A stretch of DNA of 64,000 nt from Pezicula radicicola (lineage: Eukaryota; Ascomycota; Leotiomycetes; Helotiales; Dermateaceae). Shown here piece after piece: positions 12,891 to 24,121 of the stretch. The notes under the pieces are model-generated. The model did no database searches, was not told the origin of the DNA, and saw nothing but the letters and a program-made list of their open reading frames with translations. The stretch is from NCBI GenBank assembly GCA_003008705.1, contig PDUO01000093.1, positions 72,790 through 136,789 on the forward strand, in the 5' to 3' direction. Position 1 is the first letter of the stretch, and every line of letters starts with the position of its first letter. Made by a program: the position numbers and the translations under genes.

Positions 12891-13150
12891 AGGTTCTCTG
12901 GTAGTGCTCGAGCATCGACGCTACCTCAACCCACCTGCCAAAGCAAAGATGCAAATGCGAACGAATGGAACTCTCATCCTGCTTATCTGAAAGCAAGCCG
13001 GAAATCACCGTTTGCGAATTTCTTGTGCAACACACCTGCGCGACTTCCAGCTTTGCAGCCCTTCAATTCCAGCATGCCACCACATGCAAAAGGGCCGATC
13101 CTACGAAGGCTACGACATTTAAGCCAGTACTAGCGCCATTGGATCCTAAC

Positions 13151-13191
13151 GTAACTAAATAAGGAATTGAAAAAATTAGTTATTTAGTTAC
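13151..13191. repeat. Stem-loop: 12-bp perfect arms, 17-nt loop
   Basis: GTAACTAAATAA at 13151-13162 is exactly inverted at 13180-13191. The AT-rich arms in degenerate sequence suggest a transposon end or small fold-back remnant rather than a transcription terminator. Confidence 0.45.
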
Positions 13192-13873
13192 TTTATGGAC
13201 CAATTAACGCAACTAACGCGCCAACGTACCTTAATTTCATAAACCCGAGTGTAATAGCGATAAGTCGTAGCTTAGCGAGCTCCCATCGACATACTGGACA
13301 TCCCGAGTTAATTGCTTTATGGGCACCATTTTTACTATACGATGCACATTTAAAGGCCATAGAAGTGCATGTTAATGACAAATTCCCTGGAAGTGAATAC
13401 TGTTTATAGATTAGAGTCAGCGCTTGATAGCGGTAATGCAGATAGCAACAGGGCGTGTAAGGAAGTCTTTAACTTGTGCTCGCTAGTCAGTACCCTATAA
13501 TGTCAACTAATTAACTATTAAGAACACTGGTCTTACTAGGATAGAATAGCTAAAGTTAGATATACGGATTAGAAATCACCGAGAGAGTAGTTTAGAGAAT
13601 TTCTTATAGGTATTACTTTTTAGGGACCTAGAACTGAGTTTGGACGTAGCTAAAGTAAGCTTAGGCTGCTTAGCGGATCTTCGATAGCTGCTTCTAGGGT
13701 TCATTCCCTTGACGTAGTAATAAACATCATCATCAACATCATCATAAACACAGTACACAGTACACTATGCAGCTTACGCTCACTCACCCTCAAGAGTTCG
13801 AGGCGTAGGATCAGCATCAATTGGCCTAAACCCAGCCTGCCTCCATCCGAATATAGAGTAGAGAACATCTGCG

Positions 13874-13955
13874 TTGCTTTCTTGGCCTCTTCATTGGCTT
13901 CTTGGCTTCTGCATTGCCTCTCTTGGCCTCTGTGTTACCTTCTTAGCCTCTGCGT
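13874..13955. repeat. Degenerate minisatellite, about 20-bp units
   Basis: About four imperfect units containing TTGGCCTCT or TTAGCCTCT follow one another. They give a leucine/alanine-rich frame that is a by-product of the repeat, not evidence of a gene. Confidence 0.5.
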
Positions 13956-14262
13956 GCCTTCCTGGCAAGGCTTCAGCTCTGCTACGCCTCCTGCATCCAA
14001 TTCCTCAGCTACCATTGTGGTTAAGGATTGTATGCAGTAAAATAGCACTATTCTCTAATGCAGTCGGTCAGCCCCCCCTGAGACCGAACAACCTCCTTTC
14101 GAGACCTCCGCGGAGGTCCCCTATGTGGTATGATGACAGTGCCGAAGTGCAGCTCAGCGCTGAGCAGACGGTCGGTCATCTTGGCTTCCTCAAGATAGAG
14201 CATCTCAATTTCGAAGGTAGCCTCGACCAGTAACCAAACACAAGGTAGTCTCGTTTTATAGC

Positions 14263-15476
14263 ATGACCAAGCAAAGTCCACTCGAAGTCGGTGTTGTTGG
14301 TGGAGGTATTGCAGGACTGTCTACCGCTATCGCGCCCAATGCCGGGTGAGTGTACGATAGCTGGAGCTTCGATTTGAAGGAGGGGGGCGGTATTGAAGCA
14401 TTTCAGGTACATTCTCGCAGACTCAAAATTGACCGAACTTCGCAAAAATCAAGCCCTTGAATTTCGGGGGTGACACTTGAAAAGGTTCGACATGTGGATG
14501 GAGCTACGGCTAAAACCACCTAGCGTGATTCGATGAAAGATTTGCCAGACGGCACGAGATTGTCTTTCTACGGCATGGAGACCTCCACACGGGGCTTGTC
14601 AAGCATTTGAATCCAACAACGTCAAATGGCTCGATCTTGGAGAAAGATCTTATCGTGGTGGCTAATGGACTTGGGGTAAGTTCTCTTCCGAGATCCAAAT
14701 TGATCTATCGATCCAGCTGAGAATTGAAACTGTGTTCGATTCCTCAAATCCATCACTGGGCAAGACCGTACCCTGAAAGATACTAGTCTTTCTTTCTTTC
14801 TTTCGATATCTTGTCCCTACTAAAGAGCTCGCTGAAGACCCTGAGATCCAAACATCTTCAAGACCAGGACGATGAGATTTGCTTTTTTCCATAACTTCGC
14901 TATGCAAGCATCGATTGTGACATATCTATGTCAAAGTCGCAAACAACGTGCTATCAACGTCTTTGCGCCAAGAGCCGCGGTTGGAGAGGAGGGCAAGGTA
15001 GGTAAGCAGATTATACATTAGCTTTGTGCGAATCTGACAAAATCAGCGCCCGCTTGAGTCAATCGGCTCTGACAAAGATGACCAAAGATTTCTATCCAAG
15101 TATCCAGGTAATGTTACAGTCTGTGTTGCTGTTGGATCACTTTCTCCGACGTCCCTCTAGTAATGCTCCGGAACATGGAATTTTTTTCCTATCCACTCAT
15201 GATACGGGATTCGCTGAAGAACCATGTGAACGGCAAAGTCGTCGTCATAGGCGATGCTGCCTACGTTAAGACCTGTATGTCATGAGTCCGAAGCCCAGAA
15301 TTATACGTAGCAGGCTCACATGCAAATCTAGCAACAATGCTAAGGTACCTCTATCTCGATCGAGTCAATAGGATGTCTTGAGATCCTCTTCAATGGAATT
15401 GGGAAAGAGGACGTAGCGTCAAAGACAGAAGCTTTTCTAAACCCTTCGCATTATCTATTGGGCCCGGATGGTCGTA
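14263..15476 (+). pseudogene. Decayed FAD-dependent monooxygenase (salicylate-hydroxylase-like)
   Basis: Pieces of a group A flavoprotein monooxygenase appear in the right order but in different frames. First comes an ATG with VGVVGGGIAGLSTAIA (FAD Rossmann motif). Near 14545-14675 are HGDLHTGLVKHL and KDLIVVANGLG (usual HRADLH and DLVVGADGL). Near 15205-15270 is GKVVVIGDAAY (the GDAAH FAD motif), then GSHANLATML and SIGCLEILF. Stops and frame changes between pieces exceed what normal introns explain. The sequence is cut off at about 15478, where an AT-rich tract begins, so an insertion probably removed the 3' end. It is distinct from the intact monooxygenase at 21.5-24.1 kb. Confidence 0.7.
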
Positions 15477-15479
15477 TAA

Positions 15480-15845
15480 TAATTAAAGAAATAAAAATAA
15501 AAATAAATAATAATAAATTATAAAATTATAAAATTATAAATAATATTCTATTAATAATTTAATTTATTTTTATTATTTAACTTTAATATACTTTTTTATT
15601 TTATTCTATTAGTTTAATAAAATTATATTTAAATTATAATAATATTTATTAATAAATATATATATATTTCTTATTATTTAATACTATAACTCTATTATAA
15701 TTTATATATTTTTATTATATTTAATAAATAAAATAATCTTACTTATAAGAACTATAAATTATTTATTTAATTCTTATAAATAAACTAATTTTATTTATAA
15801 CTTATAAGTTAGATTATCTTTCTTATAAATCTACTTATATAATTA
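15480..15845. other. AT-rich tract abutting the broken monooxygenase
   Basis: About 365 bp are almost pure A/T with no CpG, starting exactly where homology to the FAD monooxygenase stops. This suggests a RIP-mutated insertion remnant. Confidence 0.5.
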
Positions 15846-16511
15846 GCCTTCCGAAGGCCCTAGGAATAGACGAGGGTATATACCTAAGGTGGTTAAACTA
15901 TACTTATTTCACATGTTGAGCAGCGCCTAAAGGAGGCGTTTAACTCTCGGCACCTCGCTCGGCCCCGCCCCCCGTCGGGTGTTTTAAACAATATTCTCCG
16001 ATCACATACATAACTAACGCCTTCCGTATTGCTCCGGACGCCGTGGCGCCATGCTGTGAGATGTCAGAACATGCAGCCATGAAACCTCTTTTTGAATTGA
16101 AAAACAGCCAAGAGTGAATCTATCAAAGAGGGAATCCGTCCAGCGGTACTTTTAGATTGCATGTCCCCCCTTGCTAGTTATTGAAGCATGTGAAGGCTTA
16201 TGTCAGAGAGGCAGATAGGACCAAACTGTCGTCGTTCTTACGTCGTCGTTCTTACATGCATACAAGCGATGGAGTCCAACTAAATGTCTTCAGACTTTGG
16301 CTTCGCAGCTTGGCAATATGCTTATGGACGGATCATGCAGAGACGGCTGTCCGCTCTCGATCTCGCTCTCAGGAGCTACGGTTACTCGAACTTTGGAGAG
16401 CCCGCGTCGAGGATACATGACATGTGCAGAGAATAAAAGCACACAGCCTTGGGGCTCTCGTTCCCCATTGTCATCGCTCGCCTCTGTCCTTCAATTTTCT
16501 CATCTTACATC
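15846..16511. other. Upstream region of the methyltransferase-like gene
   Basis: A short GC-rich patch (15930-15980) follows the AT tract, then ordinary sequence up to the start codon. CGGCTGTCCG near 16342 is a compact CGG/CCG inverted repeat. The frames here have no recognisable product. Confidence 0.35.
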
Positions 16512-17864
16512 ATGGCAACAGACACCACAGACCTCGAGCTTCTCGCCGAATCCTGCCTTCAGTCAGGCAAGGCCATCAAGGCCTTTCTTGCTGCAAACGG
16601 TGGTGGCAGGCTTGCATTCGATCCCCTTGCACTTCCCAAGTTTCCCAAATGCGACGAGGCGACGGAGCGTGCGAGGAGCACCTTGCGTAATGCCGCGAAG
16701 GCGATGTACGATTTGGCTACTGGGCCTGATGAATGTCTGATGGAGTCGTCTCTATTATCGGTAAGTTACGAGCAAGCTTTGCCAGCGGAGTCCGACCTTT
16801 CATCATGACCGCAAGCTAATGTTAGCCAGCTTCAATATGTCAATTCTATGAGATACATCTGCCATTTCAAGATCCCCGACTCCGTTCCGGACAATGGACA
16901 AATCGATTATCAGACTTTGGCGAAAGCCTGCGGCGTCGACCCATCTCAGCTAAAGCAGAACCTCCGCTTTGCTATGACTAACCGAATTTTCTGCGAGCCA
17001 TACCCAAACCACGTCGCACACACAATCGGATCTCTCGAGTTGAAAGAAGGCAATCCTATGCGTCCATTTGTGCAATGGCTAACAGAAGATTGTGCTCCCA
17101 TGATCGCTCATCAAATTGACGCCATTGAAAAGTGGGGCCACGGCTCGCCAGAACCTAATCAGACCGCCGTCAACTATGCCTATAGGGTCGATGGCCCATT
17201 TTACGAATTCATTCCTGCTGATCCAGTCAGGGAAAGGCGCTTCGCAGCAGCCATTCGACAACTCTCTCAGCAGCCTGCATCCTCATTCGAGCACATCCAA
17301 ACAGGATTCGACTGGGAATTGCTCGGAAACGGGACAGTGATCGATGTTGGCGGCGACGTTGGATACTGTGCCGTCGCCATTGCCCAAGCTGCACCAAAAC
17401 TCCACTTGATTGTGCAGGACAGACCGGATGTTGTGGCGATGGCCAAGGACCCGAAGACCACAGCGGTTCCTGAGGACCTCCGAGACAGGGTTACTTTCGA
17501 AGCCCATGATTTCTTTCAGCCGCAAAAGACCTCCGCAGACGCGTATTTCTGCCGCAAGACGCTCCTCAATCATTCCGACAAATATGCGGCAAAAGTCATT
17601 GGAGCACTCTCTCCTGCGTTGAGGCCAGGAAACAGGCTCCTCATCATGGATTACATCCAGACGGATGGGCCTATCCCAGACACCACCTTTGAACGGTACT
17701 ACAGAGCTGTAGACCTTCAGATGTTGCTCTACTACAACTGCAGGTACCGCACCTTGAATGAGTGGAAAGAGTTGGTCTCAGCCGGCGACTCGAGGCTTGT
17801 GTTTGAGTCGATATGCACTCCACCTGGAAGTTGCATGCCGATTCTCAGCTTCATTGTTCGTTGA
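16512..17864 (+). CDS. O-methyltransferase-like protein with degenerate active site
   Basis: Two exons (16512-16760, 16830-17864) give 427 residues. The overall plan is that of fungal class I SAM-dependent O-methyltransferases: an N-terminal dimerisation region, the SAM loop DVGGDVG (from Asp255; usual DVGGGxG), HDFFQPQ, and the C-terminal RTLNEW. However, the catalytic segment that normally reads ILHDW or ILHNW is TLLNHSD, so Leu329 stands where the catalytic His is expected. The Glu of the usual NAxER motif is Tyr389 (NCRYR). The frame is otherwise intact and under no obvious decay. It may bind SAM without standard methyl transfer, act on an unusual substrate, or catalyse another reaction as LepI-type relatives do; these options are inference. 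It is separated from the PKS by the decayed block. Confidence 0.8.
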
Positions 17865-19006
17865 GACTTGATTGTCGAGACGAGACTGTGAGGTCGCATC
17901 GAAGGGGCTTCATGTGGACATTGATTGCTGCGAGATGAGGAAAGAGAGAGAAAGGAGAGATGCTTAGGGCACAAAATTAACGAAGTAGTTTCGCTGTACA
18001 CTCTTTCAAATAGACTGATTCATTCCCTAAAAGATGACCTTGAGTGACCCATGTCGCTGCGCCCTGTATAAACACCGTAAACTCAGCTCACGCTGTGACC
18101 ATCGCTAGTACATACATCTAACCTCCGCGCACCGATAGCATCATCTAGGGTGCGATAGCTATAGGCCCGGTCGCAAAAATTCAGCTTACTAAGCATGTTT
18201 ACCCTATTAAAACTAAAGTTCGCTTTTTTTTTCGATTTTTAAACCCTTATAACTCTATAGTCTATTGGACAACTTGCGATATTATTGATTGTACTTGTAG
18301 CCCTTGATGAGTAGTATACTAATACATCAAAACCCAGAGTATATAGCGATCTATGCATAGAGGCCATTACTAAATAGCCGTTCCAACAGCAGCCATTTGT
18401 GACGATGGTGGGCCTTGTCAACTTGTAGAACCCATGAGTGGCCGTCACGGTCATAGTCAACCGTTCTAGTATCGATCATACCGATTATACAATTGATTGT
18501 CTAGTAGCAAGCCCTGTTTTCTCTGTTTTATTCTACGCTCTTCCTATTTTAAGCAGCTCATGAATTTCGAAATCACCATCCAGACTTCTTTCCAAGCCAC
18601 GGCCTAATTGCTTCTCAATGCTAAAAGCCTTCCTCCTACCGGTGTCGATTAAAACCGTGTCGGTAGAGATCAATGGACTAGACGGACTTTGCGGAATAGT
18701 TGCCATGGTCATGAAAATCGCATATGGCATCGGTCTTCACCGAGCCTTGACTAAAACTTACCTTGTAACTTTGCTCGGATCGCATTTCCGATGATACGGA
18801 AATCCTGGACAAAGCGCGGGAACATAACCGACTCATAGGCTCTGAAAATGTAAACTAGGATATATAAAGGATGAAAAACGGGCAGGTTGGAGTCGATATT
18901 ATAGACTATTGAGCAAGCAACGCAAAGATAAAGCTATCAGATATTCTACGAGTTTCTTCATACCTGACCTAACATTTCGGCCCTTCACCTCGATCAAACC
19001 AACATC
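17865..19006. other. Long intergenic region before the membrane-protein gene
   Basis: About 1.1 kb contains no recognised gene. A minus-strand frame at 18533-18730 has no family resemblance. Regulatory candidates are TCGG-N6-CCGA at 18730 and a perfect TTTCCG-ATGATA-CGGAAA palindrome near 18787. Confidence 0.4.
18730..18743. promoter_or_regulatory. TCGG-N6-CCGA palindrome
   Basis: TCGGTCTTCACCGA lies about 265 bp upstream of the membrane-protein gene. Inverted CGG triplets at fixed spacing are the classic Zn2Cys6 dimer target. The same TCGG/CCGA arms at the same spacing occur at 36879 and 40868. Confidence 0.4.
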
Positions 19007-19789
19007 ATGATCGGAGACTCCATTTTCAACTCCATTGCGAGGTCCAAAGCTTTCTCGACGAAGACAGTGCTGCTAGTGAGTGCAGCTGGCGGCGCGTTCT
19101 CCTTTCTTCTTTTCTTATTCACATTCGTCGCTGCGCATAATGTTCCCGCCATGAAGCCGTATTGGACAGCCGAACAGACAGCAGACTTCTGGAAGCGTCA
19201 TCTGACAGGCGCACATGTGGCAGTAGGGCTTCAGCTGTGCTCTGGCATGTTCTACATCCCGTTCTCAGCCCTCATTTCGCATCAGATCCGAAAGGTGCCT
19301 GGTGTGCATCCGATCATCGCATCAACTCAACTGGCCGCCTGTTCGGCTGGAATCTTCACGTGGATGCTGGGCGCTATGGTGTTAGCTACTACGACCTATC
19401 GCCTTGATCGCGATCCCGAAATTACACAGGTCATGACTGATATGTGGTGGTTCACAACAATGATGCCATGGCCTACATTCTTCATACAGAATTGGGCATG
19501 GGGATATGCTATTATCAAGGACCCACGACCAAATCGCCCAGTCTCCAGATTCGTGGCCCTTATCAACATAATTGCGCCTGTCATCTTTATCTTTCCAACA
19601 GCTTTACATACAACCAAACACGGAGCGTTAGCATGGAATGGCGGTGTGTCTTTCTGGTTATTAGGCATCACCTTCGGCGTACAGCTTTTCATTGATTCCT
19701 ACTACATGATTCGTGTCGTATTGGCGGAATATGCAGAAGTGGAGAAGGGCGACGACCTACACGAGACAACGTCGGCAGAGATCATTTAG
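19007..19789 (+). CDS. Polytopic integral membrane protein of unknown function
   Basis: This 260-residue single-exon protein has about six hydrophobic spans, roughly at residues 20-44, 70-92, 103-127, 145-168, 180-200 and 213-235. Recognisable conserved-looking segments are HLTGAHVAVGLQL, PFSALISHQIRK, LDRDPEITQVMTDMWWF and HGALAWNGGVSFW. Proteins of this general shape occur in fungal and actinobacterial genomes, but I cannot assign an activity. Small integral membrane proteins in fungal polyketide and meroterpenoid clusters include cyclases and epoxide hydrolases; such a role is possible here next to the FAD monooxygenase but is inference. No signal peptide beyond the first span is apparent. 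Confidence 0.7.
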   Translation: MIGDSIFNSIARSKAFSTKTVLLVSAAGGAFSFLLFLFTFVAAHNVPAMKPYWTAEQTADFWKRHLTGAHVAVGLQLCSGMFYIPFSALISHQIRKVPGVHPIIASTQLAACSAGIFTWMLGAMVLATTTYRLDRDPEITQVMTDMWWFTTMMPWPTFFIQNWAWGYAIIKDPRPNRPVSRFVALINIIAPVIFIFPTALHTTKHGALAWNGGVSFWLLGITFGVQLFIDSYYMIRVVLAEYAEVEKGDDLHETTSAEII

Positions 19790-21479
19790 TTTAATTGGCA
19801 GACGGTCTATTATCCACAAAATGTAAAGAGTGTAAATGAGCACTTTCATTTAAGCAAGCTATTAATGTAAATAATCGGCACAATATATTACATTTACTTT
19901 TCATATTAAAGCAGAGTAAATTAATATAATAATATTACCGTTGAAGGGTTATAGTTCCTTTGGTTTCCAAAGTTAGTCTTAGGAAGTAGTTCATGTGGCC
20001 TGTGTTAATGTTCTGAGTGGAGAACGTGGACAAAACTTTTTCGAACTTCGTTACCATCAAGTCAACTCTGAGTACCGGCGGAGCTAGTTAGCTTAGCATT
20101 CGGGACAATCGCCTTCATCGAAGGCAATCTCCACACCTACGACAAATCCTCGATTCTTATAAAAGACATGAAAAATTTCGAGTCTAACATGACTAATCGA
20201 CGGCAAGAAGCAAGGGACCCACGAACTAGACCATCTATCTAACATCTATCTAACATTCTAAACTTCGTCTTCTTCGTCTTCTTGGGACGCGGTACTGGGA
20301 AGCTCTCGAGAACAATAACAAAAAGGCGAACAGCAGCGTGTTTGCAGTATTGTTCTTATTCACTCTACTCTTCTGCGACTCTGTGTTGTCTATATACATC
20401 TACCGTATCAACCGCACCATCACCGTCCAAATCTCTCAACCTCCATCTGCCTCACTCGACCTTGACCTCTCCTTCAACCTCATAGTCTACTTCACACCAC
20501 TGCCTAGTCCCATCTCTCACGTATTACCAACGCTGTCATAGCCCCTCCTACAGCCTACAATCAGAGGCAACGTCCGCTTTATCTTTGAAAATCCAGGATA
20601 GGAATAATGATTTGGATTTAGTAAAACATAACGAGTCCATAACGAGTCCTTCTTAACTTTTGTTTCCGATTAGCGAATTTCTAGAGATGGCAACTGCTTG
20701 GCTGACTCTATTCGGTGGTAATGCATACTCTCCGACAAGAGGCACATCACTGGTGTTTGCCGATTTTGAAACATCGTATTGCTCTTGCAACATTATATAC
20801 GCCCTAGTAGTCCCTCCAAACTGCTTAAATCTTAGCTGCAGACTTAGTCGAGCAGCGTAATCCAGTTGCTCGAAGAATGAAGAGTGTCTCGGAGTAGGGA
20901 TTGGCGTGAAGAGGAGATCGCGAAGCTGTAATATAACCACTTTCTCTATCATGAGTTTGGAACAGAGTTTAGTCCCAACCCGTGAAGATGATTGTAAGCG
21001 TTAAAGTTAGAGACAACCGCCAATCTGCTCTTGATGAACCTCTAGAGTGTCACCATCTATCATATCAAGCTGGAAATCGCAAGAGTCAGCCGTCGCGAAA
21101 GTCAACACCACTTGCCAACTTATTTCTAAAACGCTGAGTATTACCTATTTCGGAGATTTAGGGCCTTTGTCATAGGATTACAATATTAGGGTATACTTGT
21201 TCCTTTATTTCAAGACAGTATTCTACAAAAGTATAAGCTCATATCTATTTTAAAACTTCAAAAGTACGAAAATTGTAAAGTCTACACGATACACAAAACA
21301 TCTACTTAACTAAACTATAACTGATAGTTTCTCTCCTCCTCTATGTTCTTACCGCTTCGATGGCCTATATTTACTTGTATTAACGCCTGCTATGCCACGT
21401 TTCAACAAACTAAGAATGGAGTAGCCATGCAGTCAAGACGAGTTACTCTATCACTGACCGAAGCGCGAACCCGCAGTGA
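19790..21479. other. Intergenic, 1.7 kb, no gene assigned
   Basis: The stretch lies between the 3' end of the membrane-protein gene and the 3' end of the FAD monooxygenase (convergent genes). A pyrimidine-rich CTTCTTCGTCTT tract sits at about 20263-20283. A 99-codon minus-strand frame at 20653-20952 shows no recognisable motif and no supporting context. Confidence 0.4.
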
Positions 21480-24121
21480 TCATGTCAAACCGTGAGCAAA
21501 GCCGGTCTTGGCTAGAGCACCTTCTCGCCAGAACCAAACCACTGACATAGTGGCACCAGGACCAAGAATGAAACTGCTTAAAGCGATTAGGGCCGAGGCT
21601 TTCCCAATATCTACACTTGTCCGGCCCATGCGTTTCAAATCCCACGCGGCCATGCATAGCCAACCGTACGTGGCAACTTCAAAACCCCAGAAGTCTGCTA
21701 AAAACAGGGACCTGAGACCTTCCCCAAATGCCTTCGGCTGCCCGGTAAAGTCGGGCCAAAAGACCGATGTCAAGCTCAGGTCTGGTGACAACAGAATTTT
21801 AGTAATGCAGTAGACGTGTAGAACCAATCCCAGTGCCCCAGTGATGATGTAGAGCTTCTTGAGGTGCGGAACGTCCGGGAAAACCTCCTTAGCCTTTCGC
21901 GGAATGCGTACGACATTATTTTTCCTCGCATAGAGTTTCCCCAAATTGTTGCAGAGAAGCGGGACGAACATCGGGGACAGTTGCCAAATAGACTCGAAAT
22001 TCTGGACTGTGTTTGGGTTCTTCCACGGTACGAACATGAGGATTGTCGGAAGGGCATAACCGATCATAATCGCCCATATGAGCGATATAGCGGACTGTAT
22101 TGGAACTTCTCGGTTGAGTGGCCACCAATAAGTTTCCGGTTCAGAGATGTATGTGTAGATGGCGTAGTAAATTGGCATGTAGATTCCAACCCCAGCCCAC
22201 TGAACCAACGTGAACCAGATAGTGATCCTGAAAACGTGTAAATCAAATGTTCAAAAAAAGACGGGTTGAGTTAGTACCCACAGTGATAGAGGTGTCAGCC
22301 CATTCCGCTTCCGATAGGCCTCAACAGACCATACCGTAATAGGCTGAATGAGCATTCCAAGAAAATACATTTGCAGAGTGCCGAAATTCTGGTCCCAACT
22401 TTTCAACCCTGGCATATACGCCGCTGCTAAGAAAACCAAGTAGTTATCCACAAACTTGATCCCAATATACTTCCGCTTCAGCGGAAAACTTGGATCGTAG
22501 GAGAATTTGCCAGACGTCAAGACTGTTTCCAAATGATTTCCAAGGCCATATTGAGCGGACCAGATCCACATACCATAATGAACAAGGCCACCAATGAGTA
22601 GATAGAATCCTATGAAGTACCACTTTGTCGAACCTCTAGGCGCCGGACAGCTCAACAGTTCGTCTTTATAAGGTACAAGTCTCGGGACAGAGCTCAATTT
22701 CGGAGTGTTCAGCTTTTCCGCGAGCGGCATGTTCTGGGAGAAATTGAAGGTGACATCTTCAACATCAGTCAAGGGCAACAAATGAAAAGCTGCAAACTCA
22801 TGGAACGGCGTATCAAGCAACTCGCCTCGTTGTTGTTCGTGTGAATGTTCTTTCAGAATAGTCGTCCTTGCCTGTCGGGTTGCTTGAGTCGTGGCAAATA
22901 CATGCTCGATCTGGTCCAGTCCAGGCTTGGCTCCTTGGGACTTTGCAAGTACATTGCAAAGGGCATTGACCAGAACAGCTGCCGATTCAATGCAAGCATT
23001 GCCACCATGGCCAGCGATGGGATGGAACTGCGAATCATCAGCATGACGTAGTACCGACAGGATACGGAGCATGTACCTTATGTGCGGCATCGCCAATGGT
23101 GATGATGCGCTTGAAATACCACTGTCGAAAGACGTATTCCTGCAATGGCACCAATACAGACGTGATCCTATTGTCCAAAATATCCTTGAACTTTAGATTT
23201 GGGGTGATATAATCATCTTCTCGCTGCTTGAGCAGCTTCGTCTCGTCTTCTTTGGTGTAGACCGGAATGTCGTCACCGTATGCTCGCTGCGCCAACTTGT
23301 AGAAATAAAACCAATAAACGCGACCTTCAGGACCGCCGTTAATGACATAGGATTGATGCTTCCTGAACACTGAGTTGGATGCGCCAGGCTCAATGCCCTC
23401 GCAAGGATTAGAGATTCCATAAACGCATCCATAATCACAAGGGACCGCTGGAACAGGTCAGTAGAGGGAGGGTATTGACATAGACATTGTGGAACAAACC
23501 AGAATGCTCATCGGACGGAATCCACCCAGGGGACATCTCATTCGCGATCCTCCACATTTCACCCCTCACAGAGCTGTGGATTCCATCGGCCCCAGCTAAG
23601 ATATCGCCTTTGTAGGAAGCTTTGTCAGACGTTGTGACAACCACTCCATCATCAGTCATTTCAACCTTTTCGATCCGTTTCTTCGTGAGGATCTTCTTCT
23701 TGTCCTGGATATTTTCATACAATACTTGAAGTACCATTTGGCGATCCAAAAATGTGATAGGATATCCGTGCCTAACTTGTCTTAGACCTCCATCCTTTTG
23801 TCTCATGGTGTGAACTCACCTCTCAAGCATGGAGTTGTTCATGCCTCGAAATTCGCAAATGATCTGGCCCTTCTCATCGCGGAAATGGAACGAGTCCAAG
23901 GGAGGGCAGAGCTCTAGGATCTTTTGGTACAGGCCGAGTTGGTCCAATATCCTGTTCCCGTGCGGCAACATGCCAATACTTGCACCAACCTGCGGTGCAA
24001 TGTCCGCATATGATTCAAGTACAACAAAATCGATATTGTGGAGCTGCAGCATGTTAGCCAGCGTGAGGCCGGTAATGCTGCCGCCCCCAATTATAACTTT
24101 GAAATCACTTTTAATCCCCAT
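21480..24121 (-). CDS. FAD-dependent monooxygenase fused to a polytopic membrane domain
   Basis: Five exons (24121-23820, 23771-23500, 23447-23077, 23027-22282, 22227-21480) give 812 residues. Residues 1-445 are a PaxM-like group A flavoprotein monooxygenase: VIIGGGSITGLTLAN near the N-terminus, GASIGMLPHGNRILDQLGLY, HGYPITFLDRQ, AGADGIHSSVR and GDAAHKFHPIAGHGG. Relatives epoxidise olefins in meroterpenoid and polyketide pathways. Residues from about 452 onward form a membrane region of roughly seven spans, beginning WYFIGFYLLIGGLVHYGMW and including WAGVGIYMPIYYAIYTYI and YIITGALGLVLHVY. The fused half could anchor the enzyme or act as a cyclase on the epoxide; the latter is speculation. It faces the epoxide-hydrolase-like gene across a shared 612-bp promoter region. 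The last intron needs a GTGGGT donor. Confidence 0.85.

Larger units (their letters stand above)
12891..14262. other. Intergenic with scattered repeats, no gene recognised
   Basis: Short frames on both strands show no family motif. The stretch holds a stem-loop at 13151-13191, a degenerate minisatellite at 13874-13955 and a short CATCAT microsatellite near 13725. It may be old transposon debris. Confidence 0.4.

Noticed and set aside
13874..14233. Hydrophobic leucine-rich frame
   Set aside because: It is produced by the TTGGCCTCT-type minisatellite, not by a conserved protein.
20653..20952. 99-codon minus-strand open frame
   Set aside because: No start context, family motif or partner exon was found; length is within chance for this composition.
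21480..22282. Membrane half of the FAD monooxygenase as a separate terpene cyclase gene
   Set aside because: The splice joins in phase to the upstream exons and no independent start or promoter is evident; no prenyltransferase is present to support a terpenoid pathway.
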